Below, piece after piece: positions 6,500-16,300 of a stretch of 24,926 bases of DNA. The stretch comes from Candidatus Hadersleviella danica (GTDB lineage Bacteria > Chloroflexota > Anaerolineae > Promineifilales > Promineifilaceae). Location: positions 1 through 24,926 of the forward strand of contig JADJSZ010000085.1 in the NCBI GenBank assembly GCA_016711405.1, read 5' to 3'. Position 1 is the first letter of the stretch. Every line of letters starts with the position of its first letter. A model generated the notes under the pieces. That model searched no databases. It was not told the origin of the DNA and saw nothing but the letters and a program-made list of their open reading frames with translations. Position numbers and translations under genes: made by a program.

Positions 6500-8269
6500 A
6501 TGGCACTTGAAGAAGCATTGCCCCGCACGGCCGTTGTGCCCGAGGGCATGGAACCTATTATTAACGACTTTGCCATTGTCGTGGCAACACCCAACGGCAC
6601 AGGAAGCCAGACATCCAACATGGCCATTATCCGTGCCCTGTACAAAATGGGCATTCCCGTCAATGGCAAAAACATCTTCCCCTCCAACATTCAGGGGTTG
6701 CCCACGTGGTACCACATCCGCGTCAGCAAAGATGGGTATGTCGCCCGGCGGGAAACCTCCGAGATTTTGGTCGCCTTTAACCCCGATAGCGTGGTTCAAG
6801 ATGTGCAAAACCTGCCCCCCGGTGGCGTGTGCATCTACAACGAAAACATGCGCGGCTTGCCCGAGCGAGACGATATCACCCTCTATCCCCTACCCATTAC
6901 CAAAATGTTGAAAGATGTAGGGGCGACGGGCAATTTTAAGGAGCGGTATACCAACATGTTCTATGTTGGGGCGGTGGCCGCTCTGCTGGGCATTGATTTG
7001 GCCGCCATTGACCAAGCGTTGGATATTCATTTCGGCCGTCGGCGCAAGCTGGTGGACATGAATATGACTGTCATTAAGCTGATGCACGATTGGGTGCTGG
7101 AGAATTTGCCCAAGAAAGACCGCTACCTTGTCGAGCCAATGGACAAAACGGCCGGTCAAATCATCATCACAGGCAACGAAGCGGCGGGCTTGGGGTCTGT
7201 TTTTGGTGGGGTCACAGTTTGTGCGTGGTATCCCATCACCCCCTCCACCAGCATGGTGGATTCCCTGAACGATTACCTGCCCCGCTTGCGCCAAGACCCC
7301 GAGACGGGCGAACCCACTTATGCCGTTTTGCAGGCCGAAGATGAATTGGCCGCCGCAGGCATGGTGTTGGGGGCGGGGTGGATGGGCGGCCGTGCCCTCA
7401 CCTCCACCTCTGGCCCCGGCATTTCGCTGATGGCCGAATTTATCGGGCTGGGCTACTTTGCCGAACTACCCGGCGTGTTTTGGGACATCCAGCGGGTTGG
7501 CCCCAGCACAGGTTTGCCCACCCGCACCCCCTCCACCGTCCCCAAATGCTTCCAATTTGGAACCACCTCACTCAACTTGGCCGACCACCTGCAAACCCCC
7601 ATTTTTGTGCTCTCCGATTTGGATTTGGGGATGAACAACTGGCTGAGCGAGCCATTTGAGTATCCCACCGAGCCAATTACGCGGGGCAAAGTGTTGACGG
7701 CCGAAGATGTGGAAACCAAAGGCTTCCGCCGTTTTGCCGATTTGGATGGGGATGGTATTGGCTACCGCACCCTGCCGGGAACCAAACACCCCAAAGCGGC
7801 CTATTTCACTCGTGGCACAGGGCACAATGCGGCGGCCGTTTACAGCGAACGCCCCGAAGATTGGGTGGAAAACATGGCTCGGCTGACCCGCAAATTTGAG
7901 ACAGCTCGCCAACTCGTGCCCGCTCCTGTGGTAGACCATGTCGAAGGGGCGCAATACGGCATCATTGCCTATGGCACAACCCGCTACGCTATTGACGAAG
8001 CGCGGGACAGGTTGGCCGCCCAAGGGATTAAGACCAGTTTCTTGCGCATTCGCGCCTTGCCCGTCAATGGGGATGTGCGCCAGTTTGTGGCGCAGTTTGA
8101 CCATGTCTACGTCATTGAAATGAACCGCGACGGCCAAATGCACCAGATTTTGCAAACGGAAATGCCCGAATTTGCCACCCGCCTCCGCTCCATTGCCTAT
8201 ATGGATGGCTTGCCCCTGACGGCGCGGTGGGTGATGGAACAGTTGCAGGTGCGGGAAGGTAGCAATTAG
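6500..8269 (+). CDS. korA: 2-oxoacid:ferredoxin oxidoreductase, fused gamma-alpha subunit
   Basis: 589 residues, uninterrupted. The start ATG follows AAGGAGA by seven bases, the clearest ribosome site in the window. Residues about 20-205 are the gamma domain (VATPNGTGSQTSNMAIIRAL, NIFPSNIQGLPTWYHIR). Residues about 215-585 are the alpha (pyrimidine-binding) part, with GNEAAGLGSVFGG, YPITPSTSMVDSLNDYLP, LTSTSGPGISLMAEFIGLGY, and VGPSTGLPTRT. With KorB it oxidises a 2-oxoacid, probably 2-oxoglutarate, to acyl-CoA and CO2 with reduction of ferredoxin; it could run in reverse in a reductive TCA route. The substrate is not proven by sequence. After GLPTRT (about nt 7528) the protein jumps to PSTVPKCFQF, lacking about 25 residues that normally carry the QGD segment, an apparent in-frame deletion. 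Operon with korB downstream. Confidence 0.9.
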   Translation: MALEEALPRTAVVPEGMEPIINDFAIVVATPNGTGSQTSNMAIIRALYKMGIPVNGKNIFPSNIQGLPTWYHIRVSKDGYVARRETSEILVAFNPDSVVQDVQNLPPGGVCIYNENMRGLPERDDITLYPLPITKMLKDVGATGNFKERYTNMFYVGAVAALLGIDLAAIDQALDIHFGRRRKLVDMNMTVIKLMHDWVLENLPKKDRYLVEPMDKTAGQIIITGNEAAGLGSVFGGVTVCAWYPITPSTSMVDSLNDYLPRLRQDPETGEPTYAVLQAEDELAAAGMVLGAGWMGGRALTSTSGPGISLMAEFIGLGYFAELPGVFWDIQRVGPSTGLPTRTPSTVPKCFQFGTTSLNLADHLQTPIFVLSDLDLGMNNWLSEPFEYPTEPITRGKVLTAEDVETKGFRRFADLDGDGIGYRTLPGTKHPKAAYFTRGTGHNAAAVYSERPEDWVENMARLTRKFETARQLVPAPVVDHVEGAQYGIIAYGTTRYAIDEARDRLAAQGIKTSFLRIRALPVNGDVRQFVAQFDHVYVIEMNRDGQMHQILQTEMPEFATRLRSIAYMDGLPLTARWVMEQLQVREGSN

Positions 8270-8350
8270 TAAGTCAGTGTTCAGTAGTAATTAGGGGTCG
8301 TGTGAGTTAATTACCAATTACCAAGCACCAATTACCACTTACCAGTTCCC
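8267..8350. repeat. Tandem heptamer arrays in the korA-korB spacer
   Basis: An AGTAAGT/CAGTAGT-type array (about 8267-8293) includes the korA stop region. It is followed by six exact-length heptamers of the type AATTACC from 8309 to 8350. The array stops just before the AAGGAA ribosome site of korB (8355-8360), so this gene, unlike several others, keeps a normal leader. Confidence 0.8.
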
Positions 8351-8365
8351 ACATAAGGAAACATC

Positions 8366-9397
8366 ATGGCAGTCAGAAGAAATACCAACGAAATAGGTTT
8401 AACCAAAGCAGATTACAATGGCGGCCCAACCACGCTGTGCCAAGGGTGTGGCCATAACTCGATTTCCAGCCAGATTATCACGGCTTGCTACGACTTAAAC
8501 ATTCAGCCGTGGGAGATTATCAAGCTAAGTGGGATTGGTTGCTCGAGCAAATCCCCCGCTTACTTTTTGGGGCAATCGCATGGGTTTAATGCGTTGCACG
8601 GCCGTATGCCTGCCGTGGCCACAGGCGCTTTGCTGGCCAACCACCAACTCAAAGCTCTCGCCGTCAGTGGCGATGGGGATACAGGGAGCATTGGCATGGG
8701 GCAATTCAAGCATCTCATGCGCCGCAATGTAGACATGGTTTACATTGTGGAAAACAATGGTGTGTATGGGCTGACCAAAGGGCAATTTTCCGCCACGGCC
8801 GATGAAGGGCAATTCCTCAAATACGCGGGGCACAACGAACTGCCCCCCATTGATTTGTGCATGGAAGCGATTGTGGCGGGGGCAGGCTTCGTCGCTCGCT
8901 CCTTCTCGGGCGATGCCAAGCAGGTGCGCGAACTGCTCAAAGCGGCGCTCAGCTACGAAGGCACCGCCTTGATTGACATCATCAGCCCCTGTGTCACCTT
9001 CAACAACGACGAAAGCTCCACCAAGAGCTACCCCTACGGCAAGGACAACGAAATTCCCCTGCACGACATCTCCTTTGTGCCCAAGTTGGAGGAGATTAGC
9101 GTGGGCGATTACGAACCCGGCACAACGGTTAACGTGGCCATGCACGATGGTTCGCTGATTCAATTGCACAAGTTAGAAGAGGATTACGACCCCACCGACC
9201 GTATGGGAGCGATGCACCGGCTCCAATGGGCGCAGGAAAAGCGGGAATTTATCACGGGCTTGATTTACTACAACGAAAAGCGCAAAACGCTGGCTCAAGT
9301 AGAAAAACTAGGCACCACTGCGCTGGCTCATCTGCCATCGGCCAAAATCCGCCCCTCGGCCGAGGCTTTGGCGGGAATCATGGCTGAATTGCTCTAA
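8366..9397 (+). CDS. korB: 2-oxoacid:ferredoxin oxidoreductase, beta subunit
   Basis: 343 residues, intact; ATG 8366 follows AAGGAA by five bases. This is the thiamine-diphosphate and [4Fe-4S] subunit. The cluster cysteines are visible in CQGCGHNS (residues about 25-30), GIGCSS (about 58) and ISPCVTFNN (about 207). The ThDP motif runs from GDGDTGSIGMGQFKHLMRRN to ENNGVYGLTKGQ (about residues 104-140). The length fits KorB-type subunits that work with a fused gamma-alpha partner and no ferredoxin-like delta subunit, as in the mycobacterial KorAB system. It forms an operon with korA, 96 bases apart. Its C-terminal 80 residues (from about MGAMHRLQWA) are the usual helical tail. The reaction is acyl transfer from a 2-oxoacid to CoA with electrons to ferredoxin in the cytoplasm. 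Confidence 0.92.
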   Translation: MAVRRNTNEIGLTKADYNGGPTTLCQGCGHNSISSQIITACYDLNIQPWEIIKLSGIGCSSKSPAYFLGQSHGFNALHGRMPAVATGALLANHQLKALAVSGDGDTGSIGMGQFKHLMRRNVDMVYIVENNGVYGLTKGQFSATADEGQFLKYAGHNELPPIDLCMEAIVAGAGFVARSFSGDAKQVRELLKAALSYEGTALIDIISPCVTFNNDESSTKSYPYGKDNEIPLHDISFVPKLEEISVGDYEPGTTVNVAMHDGSLIQLHKLEEDYDPTDRMGAMHRLQWAQEKREFITGLIYYNEKRKTLAQVEKLGTTALAHLPSAKIRPSAEALAGIMAELL

Positions 9398-9461
9398 GAA
9401 GATAGAGATAGAGGAAACACGGTAAATCTGCCAACTATTGGGTAACGGATTTCTCTACCCG

Positions 9462-9535
9462 AGTAAAAAGTGAGTAGTGAGTAGTAAATAGTAAGTAGTT
9501 CTCCACTGCTTACTATTTACTACTCACTTTTCATT
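9462..9535. repeat. Inverted heptamer array between convergent korB and secreted-protein gene
   Basis: AGTAAAA/AGTGAGT/AGTAAAT-type units in a 7-base register (9462-9499) are followed after TCTCC by the complementary units GCTTACT, ATTTACT and ACTCACT (9505-9535). The two sides can fold into a long hairpin. It ends just before the stop of the minus-strand gene at 9539-9541 and is the second convergent spacer built this way. A bidirectional terminator role is inferred. Confidence 0.75.
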
Positions 9536-9538
9536 TGT

Positions 9539-10042
9539 CTAGCTGTCGGGGTCTAAATCTAATTCGACGCGCACGACTTGCCCTGTGGTGGTGGGCAAAC
9601 TGAAGGAGGGGCTGGTGGCCAATAAACGGCCGTCTTCCTCTTCATACACCCGCCAGCGGAAGGGCGCATCTCCAAAATCGGCGGGAGCCACCCACCATGT
9701 TTGGTGTTGCACCTCATCCAATGTGCCGCGCCAACCTTCCACGTCGTACCAACGGCCGTGGCCATCCCCCCACTGCACCACCGTCCATACCCCTTCAGGA
9801 GCCGAACCCACCACCAGTTGGATGAGTGCCCCATCCCCCACCACCGTTGGCTGAGATATAGGTGTGGCGGTGGGCACATCTGTGGGGCGGGGGGGTAAGC
9901 CCGGCGTGGCCTCGGGGCGAGTGGGCAGGGGGGTCATCAACACGGCCGCATGGGCTGTGGGTGGGGGTTGGGAAACGGCCGTGGCGGCTACCCCCAACAG
10001 CAAAACCATACTCATCACCGTCCAAAAAAACCAGCGCATCAT
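9539..10042 (-). CDS. Small secreted protein of unknown function
   Basis: 167 residues, intact. Residues 1-32 are a signal peptide (MMRWFFWTVMSMVLLLGVAA then TAVSQPPPTAHA). Residues about 33-70 are a Pro/Thr-rich linker (PTRPEATPGLPPRPTDVPTA). Residues about 72-167 form a compact domain rich in Trp, with VVQWGDGHGRWYDVEGWRG, TWWVAPADFGDAPFRWRVY and LLATSPSFSLP. No lipobox cysteine is seen, so it is exported or loosely cell-associated. The start has AGAGG a few bases upstream. I recall similar short secreted domains with a conserved DVEGW...TWWV pattern in Chloroflexota genomes but know of no function. It is convergent with korB and divergent from the giant surface-protein gene, from which it could share a regulatory spacer. 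Confidence 0.75.
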   Translation of the reverse strand: MMRWFFWTVMSMVLLLGVAATAVSQPPPTAHAAVLMTPLPTRPEATPGLPPRPTDVPTATPISQPTVVGDGALIQLVVGSAPEGVWTVVQWGDGHGRWYDVEGWRGTLDEVQHQTWWVAPADFGDAPFRWRVYEEEDGRLLATSPSFSLPTTTGQVVRVELDLDPDS

Positions 10043-10308
10043 AAATACCTCTTGAACAGATAGAGACGAGAGATAGAGGAATAGGTAGTCGGCTGACCAT
10101 CCATGTATCCCTCTATCTCAATCTCTACCCTCTATCTCCACAATGCGTTTATAGTACCAAAGTTTCACCAATCTCTTCAATCATCTTGTGTTTTGCCCTC
10201 AGTTCCGCTTATATTTACCCTGTGCAATTAGGAGCAGTGAGTCAGTGGAACCATTCAATATCCGTAATTCAACAGGCAAGTGCAATGAGTGCCAAAGGAT
10301 TTATAGCA
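10043..10308. other. Divergent spacer with GATAGAG/CTCTATC inverted repeats
   Basis: GATAGAG-type units at about 10059-10080 face CTCTATC-type units at about 10109-10139, again with a period near 7 and in inverted orientation. From 10140 to 10285 I see no repeat. A weak promoter candidate for the giant gene is TTGTGT (10186-10191) with TATATT (10210-10215) 18 bases apart; the -35 match is poor. Confidence 0.45.
10294..10299 (+). promoter_or_regulatory. Shine-Dalgarno that fixes the start of the giant gene
   Basis: AAAGGA lies nine bases before ATG 10309. The frame is open further upstream, to a TTG at 10186 and an ATG at 10285, but neither has a clear ribosome site. Starting at 10309 puts a standard signal peptide at the very N-terminus. 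Confidence 0.55.
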
Positions 10309-13300
10309 ATGATTACCTCCTCCCTATTTCTGCGTCGGTTGGTTTGTGTTGTATCGTTGATGATTGGGCTGGGCCTGAGCTTTGGGCAAGGCACGGCCGC
10401 CGCCTCTGCCCCCTTGCTCACTTATGAGCTACGGCCGACGGCCGCCGCCCCCCTGCGCTGGCACGGGCCAAATGGCTTGCGTGTTGTGTTGGGGGCCACC
10501 AGTGCCCCCGCCACCCTCCGCTACGACCCCACCAGCAAGGAGTTATGGCTGACCAGCACAGGGTTGCTGGATGTGAAAGGGTTGATCGCACCCGGCTCGG
10601 CCGTTCTCCGCGCCCCAATCATCCGCCTCCACGACAGTTCCACCGCCCCCATCCAAGTGGATGCGACGGGGAGCCTCACCCTCCACGCTGAAACGATAGA
10701 TTTGTTCGCCCTGCAACACCCCGTCAGTTGGCTCCGCAGTGGGGGCGACATGATTTTGCGCTCGCCTAACCCCATTTGGGGCGATGCCCACTACAGCACG
10801 GGCGGCGATTTTCGGCTAGAAGATGAAAACGGCCGTCCCGCCGACCTGTTCAGCCCGCACGACCCGATTGTGTTGGCCAGCGGCAACGTCTCCTTTGGGG
10901 CGTACACGGGGGCTTCGCTCCATGTCGTGGCGGGGGGAAGGATTAACGTCACGGGCAATATCACCATCAACGGCACCGACACGGCCGCCAACACAATTCA
11001 CCCCGCCAACGTCACCCTCTTCAACGCCTCCGACCCCATCTTGCGCCTCGCTGTCATCCCCCTCAGCAACGGCCAAACCATCACGGTGCGTGGCAATCTG
11101 CGGCCGACGCTCGACCTGCGGGCAGGGATTGATTGGACGACGTTTACGGGTGGCGCACCCGTCAATGGGGTCATTGGGGCAGGCATTGCCCCCACCTATG
11201 CGGCGGCCACCACGGCCGATATCACCACCCAAGCCATCACCATTAGCGACCTGAACGGTCTCGTTGTTCTGACCAACCAATATCGCCCCAACGCCGCCCT
11301 GACGGGTAACATCAGCACAGGAGCCATTAACACAACTGGCACATCCATCGGCTTTTGGGGGGGGGATGTGACCCTAGACAGCAAAGGCAACCTGACCACA
11401 GGTAATATCGGCACTGGCGTGAATTCGCCCGATTTTGCCGATGACGGGGGCGATGTGCGCCTCTTGGCCGAGGGGAATGTGGTCACAGGGGGCATTGGGA
11501 CTGGCTCACAAGTGTCCACGGTCAATAGCGTGGCCAGCAACGGCGGCGCCATTTTGGTTCAGGCGGGGGGCAGTATCAACACAGGCGCCATCAATACTCG
11601 TGCAACCTCTACGGGAACAGCTTCTACTTTAGGCGACTCAGGCGATGTGACGCTCACGGCCGAGACTGGCAACATCACCTTTACCTCCCTTACAACCGTT
11701 ATGGAAGCCAACGTCCCCTTTACAGGTGGAGACGGGGGCGATGTAATCATTCAAGCCCCCAATGGCAGTATCACCACGGCCAGTTCGGGGGTGTCCACCC
11801 GCAATTTCTGCAACCACATTAATTGCCAAATTGGGAGTGGGGGTCATGTGCTTTTCGAGGCAGGCACGGCCATTAATTTGCCCGCCACCTTTACCATCAA
11901 TACCGCCAGTGAAACTCTGGGGCAGAGCAACGGCCGTGGTGGGAACATCAGCATCCACACCGACCAAGGCAATCTCCAATTCGGCACCCTGACTACCCAA
12001 AATATAGCTGGGGCAGGGGATGTGATTAGTGCAGGGCAGGTACACCTGAGTACAGGACAATGTTCCGTGCGCTTTAGCTCGCTTGGCGGCTTTGCCCGCA
12101 CCCCCTCTGGCCATATCACTGCCGACAACGGTGGATTGCTCATCACCGCCACTACAGGCATCACGACCACTGGTGCTGTGAACACCTATGCCCAGAACAA
12201 TGGGACGGGAACCCTGTTTACCAGCCAAAATTCGGGCGATGTGCATTTGTACACCAGCCATGGCCCTATTTTTATCAATGGGGTTATCAATGCCAGCAAT
12301 GATTCCGACTTTGGCAGTGGGCGTGCTGGCAATGTCACCCTAACTGCCCCCAACGGCCCCGCTCAAGTGAGTGGCAATATCAGTACCAATGCCAATGCCC
12401 CCACGGCCGCAGGCGCGGCTGGCCCCAGTGGCCATGTGACTATCACGGCGGGTGGCAATGTGCAAACCAACAGCATAGATACCAGTGGCTCGGTTGGGGC
12501 AGGGGGCACACTCGATCCCACCGGGGATATTCGCCTAACCAGTACAAGTGGAAATGTGGCGGTTAACTTTTTAGAAACAGGTCTAGCTGGCGGTGGTCCC
12601 TATACCACAAACAAGATGGGCGATATTGCTATCTTGGCTCCGAATGGGAGTATCTCTGTCAGTTCGGGGAACATGTATACCCGCAATGAGTGTACAGGTA
12701 GTCCGGCGTGTGATGTGGGGCAAAGCGGGGATATTTTCATTTCGGCGGGCACTGGGCTTAATTTCCCTGCGAATTTTACCCTCGCCAGCACCACCAATTC
12801 CAGCGGCCGTTTGAGCGGCCGTAGTGGTGATATAACCGTCCTCACCGAACAAGGAAACATCGTGATTCAGTCCGGCACCATTTGGACACGCAACGAAGCC
12901 ACGCTTGGCTCCGTGTTTCGGGCGGGCCATGTCACCTTGGCCACGGGGCAAGGGGCTGTCCGAATTAATACCTCGGAAGGCTATGCCCGCACCCCTGACG
13001 GGGATGTGCTAGAGGACAACGGAAACCTTGTCATCACCGCCACCACAGGCATTACCATCACAGGCACTGTGCAACGCTATGTGCAAACCGAGGCCACCAA
13101 TACCCCCTACACGACTCAAAGCACAGGGAGTGTCTCGCTCTACACCAGCAACGGCCCCATTTTAATCACTGGAGCCATCAATACCTTTGCCGATGGCGAT
13201 GCGGCCAGTAGCAATAGTGGGCAAAAAGTCACCCTCACCGCCCCCAATGGCTCTATTCAGGTAAACAATAACATTGTGACCAACGCCAATGCCCCCAACG

Positions 13301-16300
13301 CAGGTGGCCAAGCAGGCCCTAGCGGGGATGTTACCCTGACCGCTGGCGGGAATATCCAAGTTGCGAGCATAGATACGAGTGGTGCGTTGGGGACGGGGGG
13401 CACACTCAGCCAAACAGGGATATTGCCCTGACCAGCACAGGAGGCAATATCATTTTTAGTACCTTGGACACAGGCATCAACTCCAATGTGCCTATTACCA
13501 GTGGCAAGATGGGCGATATTGCCATTCTAGCTCCCACGGGCAGTGTGACCATTCTGGGCAATAGCCTGTATACCCGCAATGAATGTTTGTCGGGGGCGAC
13601 CTGTGGTGTGGGGCAAGGTGGGGATATTTTCATTTCAGCCAGCACAGGTATCAACTTTCCCGCCAACATCATTATTGCCAGCACCTCGAACTCGGTCGGC
13701 CGTGTTCACGGCCGTAGTGGCGACATAACCTTCCTCACTGAACAGGGCAACATTGCCCTCCAAGTTGGCACCATTTGGGTTCGCAACGAAGCCACCCTCG
13801 GCTCGGTATTCCGTGCGGGCCATGTCACCTTGTCCACAGGGCAAGGGGCTGTCCGCATTAACAATTTAGAAGGCTATGCCCGCACCCCTGATGGCGATGT
13901 GTTAGAAGACAACGGAAACCTCATCATCACCGCCACCACAGGCATTACCGTGACGGGCAGTATCCAAACCTATGTCCAAAACGAGGCCAGCAACACCCCC
14001 TTCACCACTCAAAAAGCGGGCGATGTTTCATTCTACACCAGCAACGGCCCCATTTTGGTAACAGGATCTATTAATGCCTCGGCCGATGCCGATGCCAGTG
14101 GGGTGACGGGTGGGAATGTCACCCTTACCGCGCCCAATGGCGCTCTCACCGTCAGTGGCACAACCCTGACCAATGTCAATGCGCCCACGGCCGCTGGTCA
14201 AGCAGGGTTGGGTGGCCATGTTACCTTTGCCGCTGGGGGCAATATCCAAGCGGGAACCATTGATACAGCGGGAACTGTGGGCGATGGGGGCACCATCGGC
14301 CGTACTGGCCACATCACCCTTACCAGCGCCAACGGCAACATCATCCTCAGCAATGGCGATACCTTACCCAACGTATCCAGTGGGGGGGCCACCTTCAATG
14401 GTTCAGGGGATATTCTCCTCCATGCTCCCAACGGCTCGGTCACTGTCACAAGCACTACATTGCGGACAGCCATCTTTACGACCAATGCCGCCAGCCACGC
14501 CACGGCCGATGCTGGCAACCTAACCATCTTGGCCAGCACAGGGGTCAGCTTGCCCCCCAACCTGAACCTAGAAACAATGATTAACGTAGGTGGCACAAGC
14601 ACAGGGCGGGGGGGGGATGTGACCATCATCACTGGCCAAGGCAACATCCTCTTTAACCACATTTGGGCCAACACCACCACAGGCCAAGGTGGCAACATCC
14701 CCGGCAGTGGCTCCGTTCACCTCGAGACAGGTAACGGCTCCGTCCAACTCACCGATGGGCCATGGGGCGTGACAAATTACGCCATTACCACCAACAATGG
14801 GCAAACCACGGCCGCCACGGGCTCCGTCCACATCACCGCCACCACAGGCATTACCCTTGCGGGGCCAATCCAAAACTTTGCCCAATTGGGGGGCGGTGGC
14901 ACTGGCACAGTTGGCACAGGCGATATTTCGCTCTACACCAGCAACGGCCCCATTCAGGTCAACGGCAATGTCCGCACCGATGCCAACGGCCGTACCACCA
15001 CAGGCCCCACAGGTGACATTACCCTCCAAGCCCCCAACGGAGCCATCACCATCGGGGGCACCACTGCCCCCGATGCCAATGCCAGCGACGTGGGCGGGCA
15101 AGCGGCCGAATCTGGCCATATTACCCTGCTGGCGCGGGACAACATCCAAACGGGCAACCTTGATACGGGTGGGAATGGCATCGGGGCAGGGGGAAGCGTC
15201 GGCCGTACAGGCTCCATCTTCGCCGAAAGCGAATTGGGCAACATCACCGTTAACCTTCTCTCGACCGATATTGGGGCCATAGCCACCCATGCTGGCACAG
15301 GGGATATTCACTTGCGGGCGCTCAATGGGCAAATCAACATCAACAATTCAACCATTGCCAGCCGAGTGTTCAATACCAACGCCTTGGCTTCCAACACGGC
15401 CGATGCGGGGGATGTTATCTTGGAAGCAGGTACGGGCATTAACTTCCCCCCCAATACAACCATCATCACTATGGTCAACGTCGGTGGAACCAGCACGGGG
15501 CGCGGGGGGGATGTGCGCCTCACCACTGGCCAAGGCAACATCAGCTTTGCCTTCATTTGGGCCAACACCACCTCTACCCAAGGCGGTACCATCCCCGGCA
15601 GTGGCTCCGTCCATCTCGAAACAGGCAACGGCTCGGTGCAACTCACCGATGGGTTATGGGGCGTGACAAATTACGCCATTACCACCAACAATGGGCAAAC
15701 CACGGCCGCCACTGGTTCCGTCCACATCACCGCCACCACAGGTATTACCCTTGCTGGGCCAATCCAAAACTTTGCCCAATTGGGGGGCGGTGGCACGGGC
15801 ACAGTTGGCACAGGCGATGTTTCGCTCTACACCAGCAACGGCCCCATTCAGGTCAACGGCAATGTCCGCACCGATTCCAACGGCCGCACCACCACAGGCC
15901 CCACAGGCGATATCACCCTCCAAGCCCCCAACGGGGCCATCACCATCGGGGGCACCACCGCGCTCGATGCCAGTGCCAGCGAGGTGGGCGGCCAAGCGGC
16001 CGAATCCGGTCATATCACCTTGCTGGCGCGGGACAATATCCAAACTGGCAACCTCGATACAGGTGGCAATAGCATTGGGGTAGGGGGAAGCGTCGGCCGT
16101 ACAGGCTCCATCTTTGCCGAAAGCCAACTGGGCAATATCACGGTCACCAACATCTGGACAGATTTGGGTAGCATCGCCACCCATGCGGGCACAGGCGATA
16201 TCCACTTGCGTGCCCCCAACGGCCAAGTAACCTTCCTTGCCTTCGATTTACGCACGATTGTGGCCAATGGCAACCCTGCCGCCTCCAACACGGCCGATGC

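Noticed and set aside
11196..12261. Long minus-strand and alternative-frame open readings inside the giant gene (also 16956-18065 and 18420-19775)
   Set aside because: They are antisense shadows caused by the high GC and repetitive Thr/Gly/Asn codons of the giant gene. Their sequences repeat with its period and lack independent protein features.
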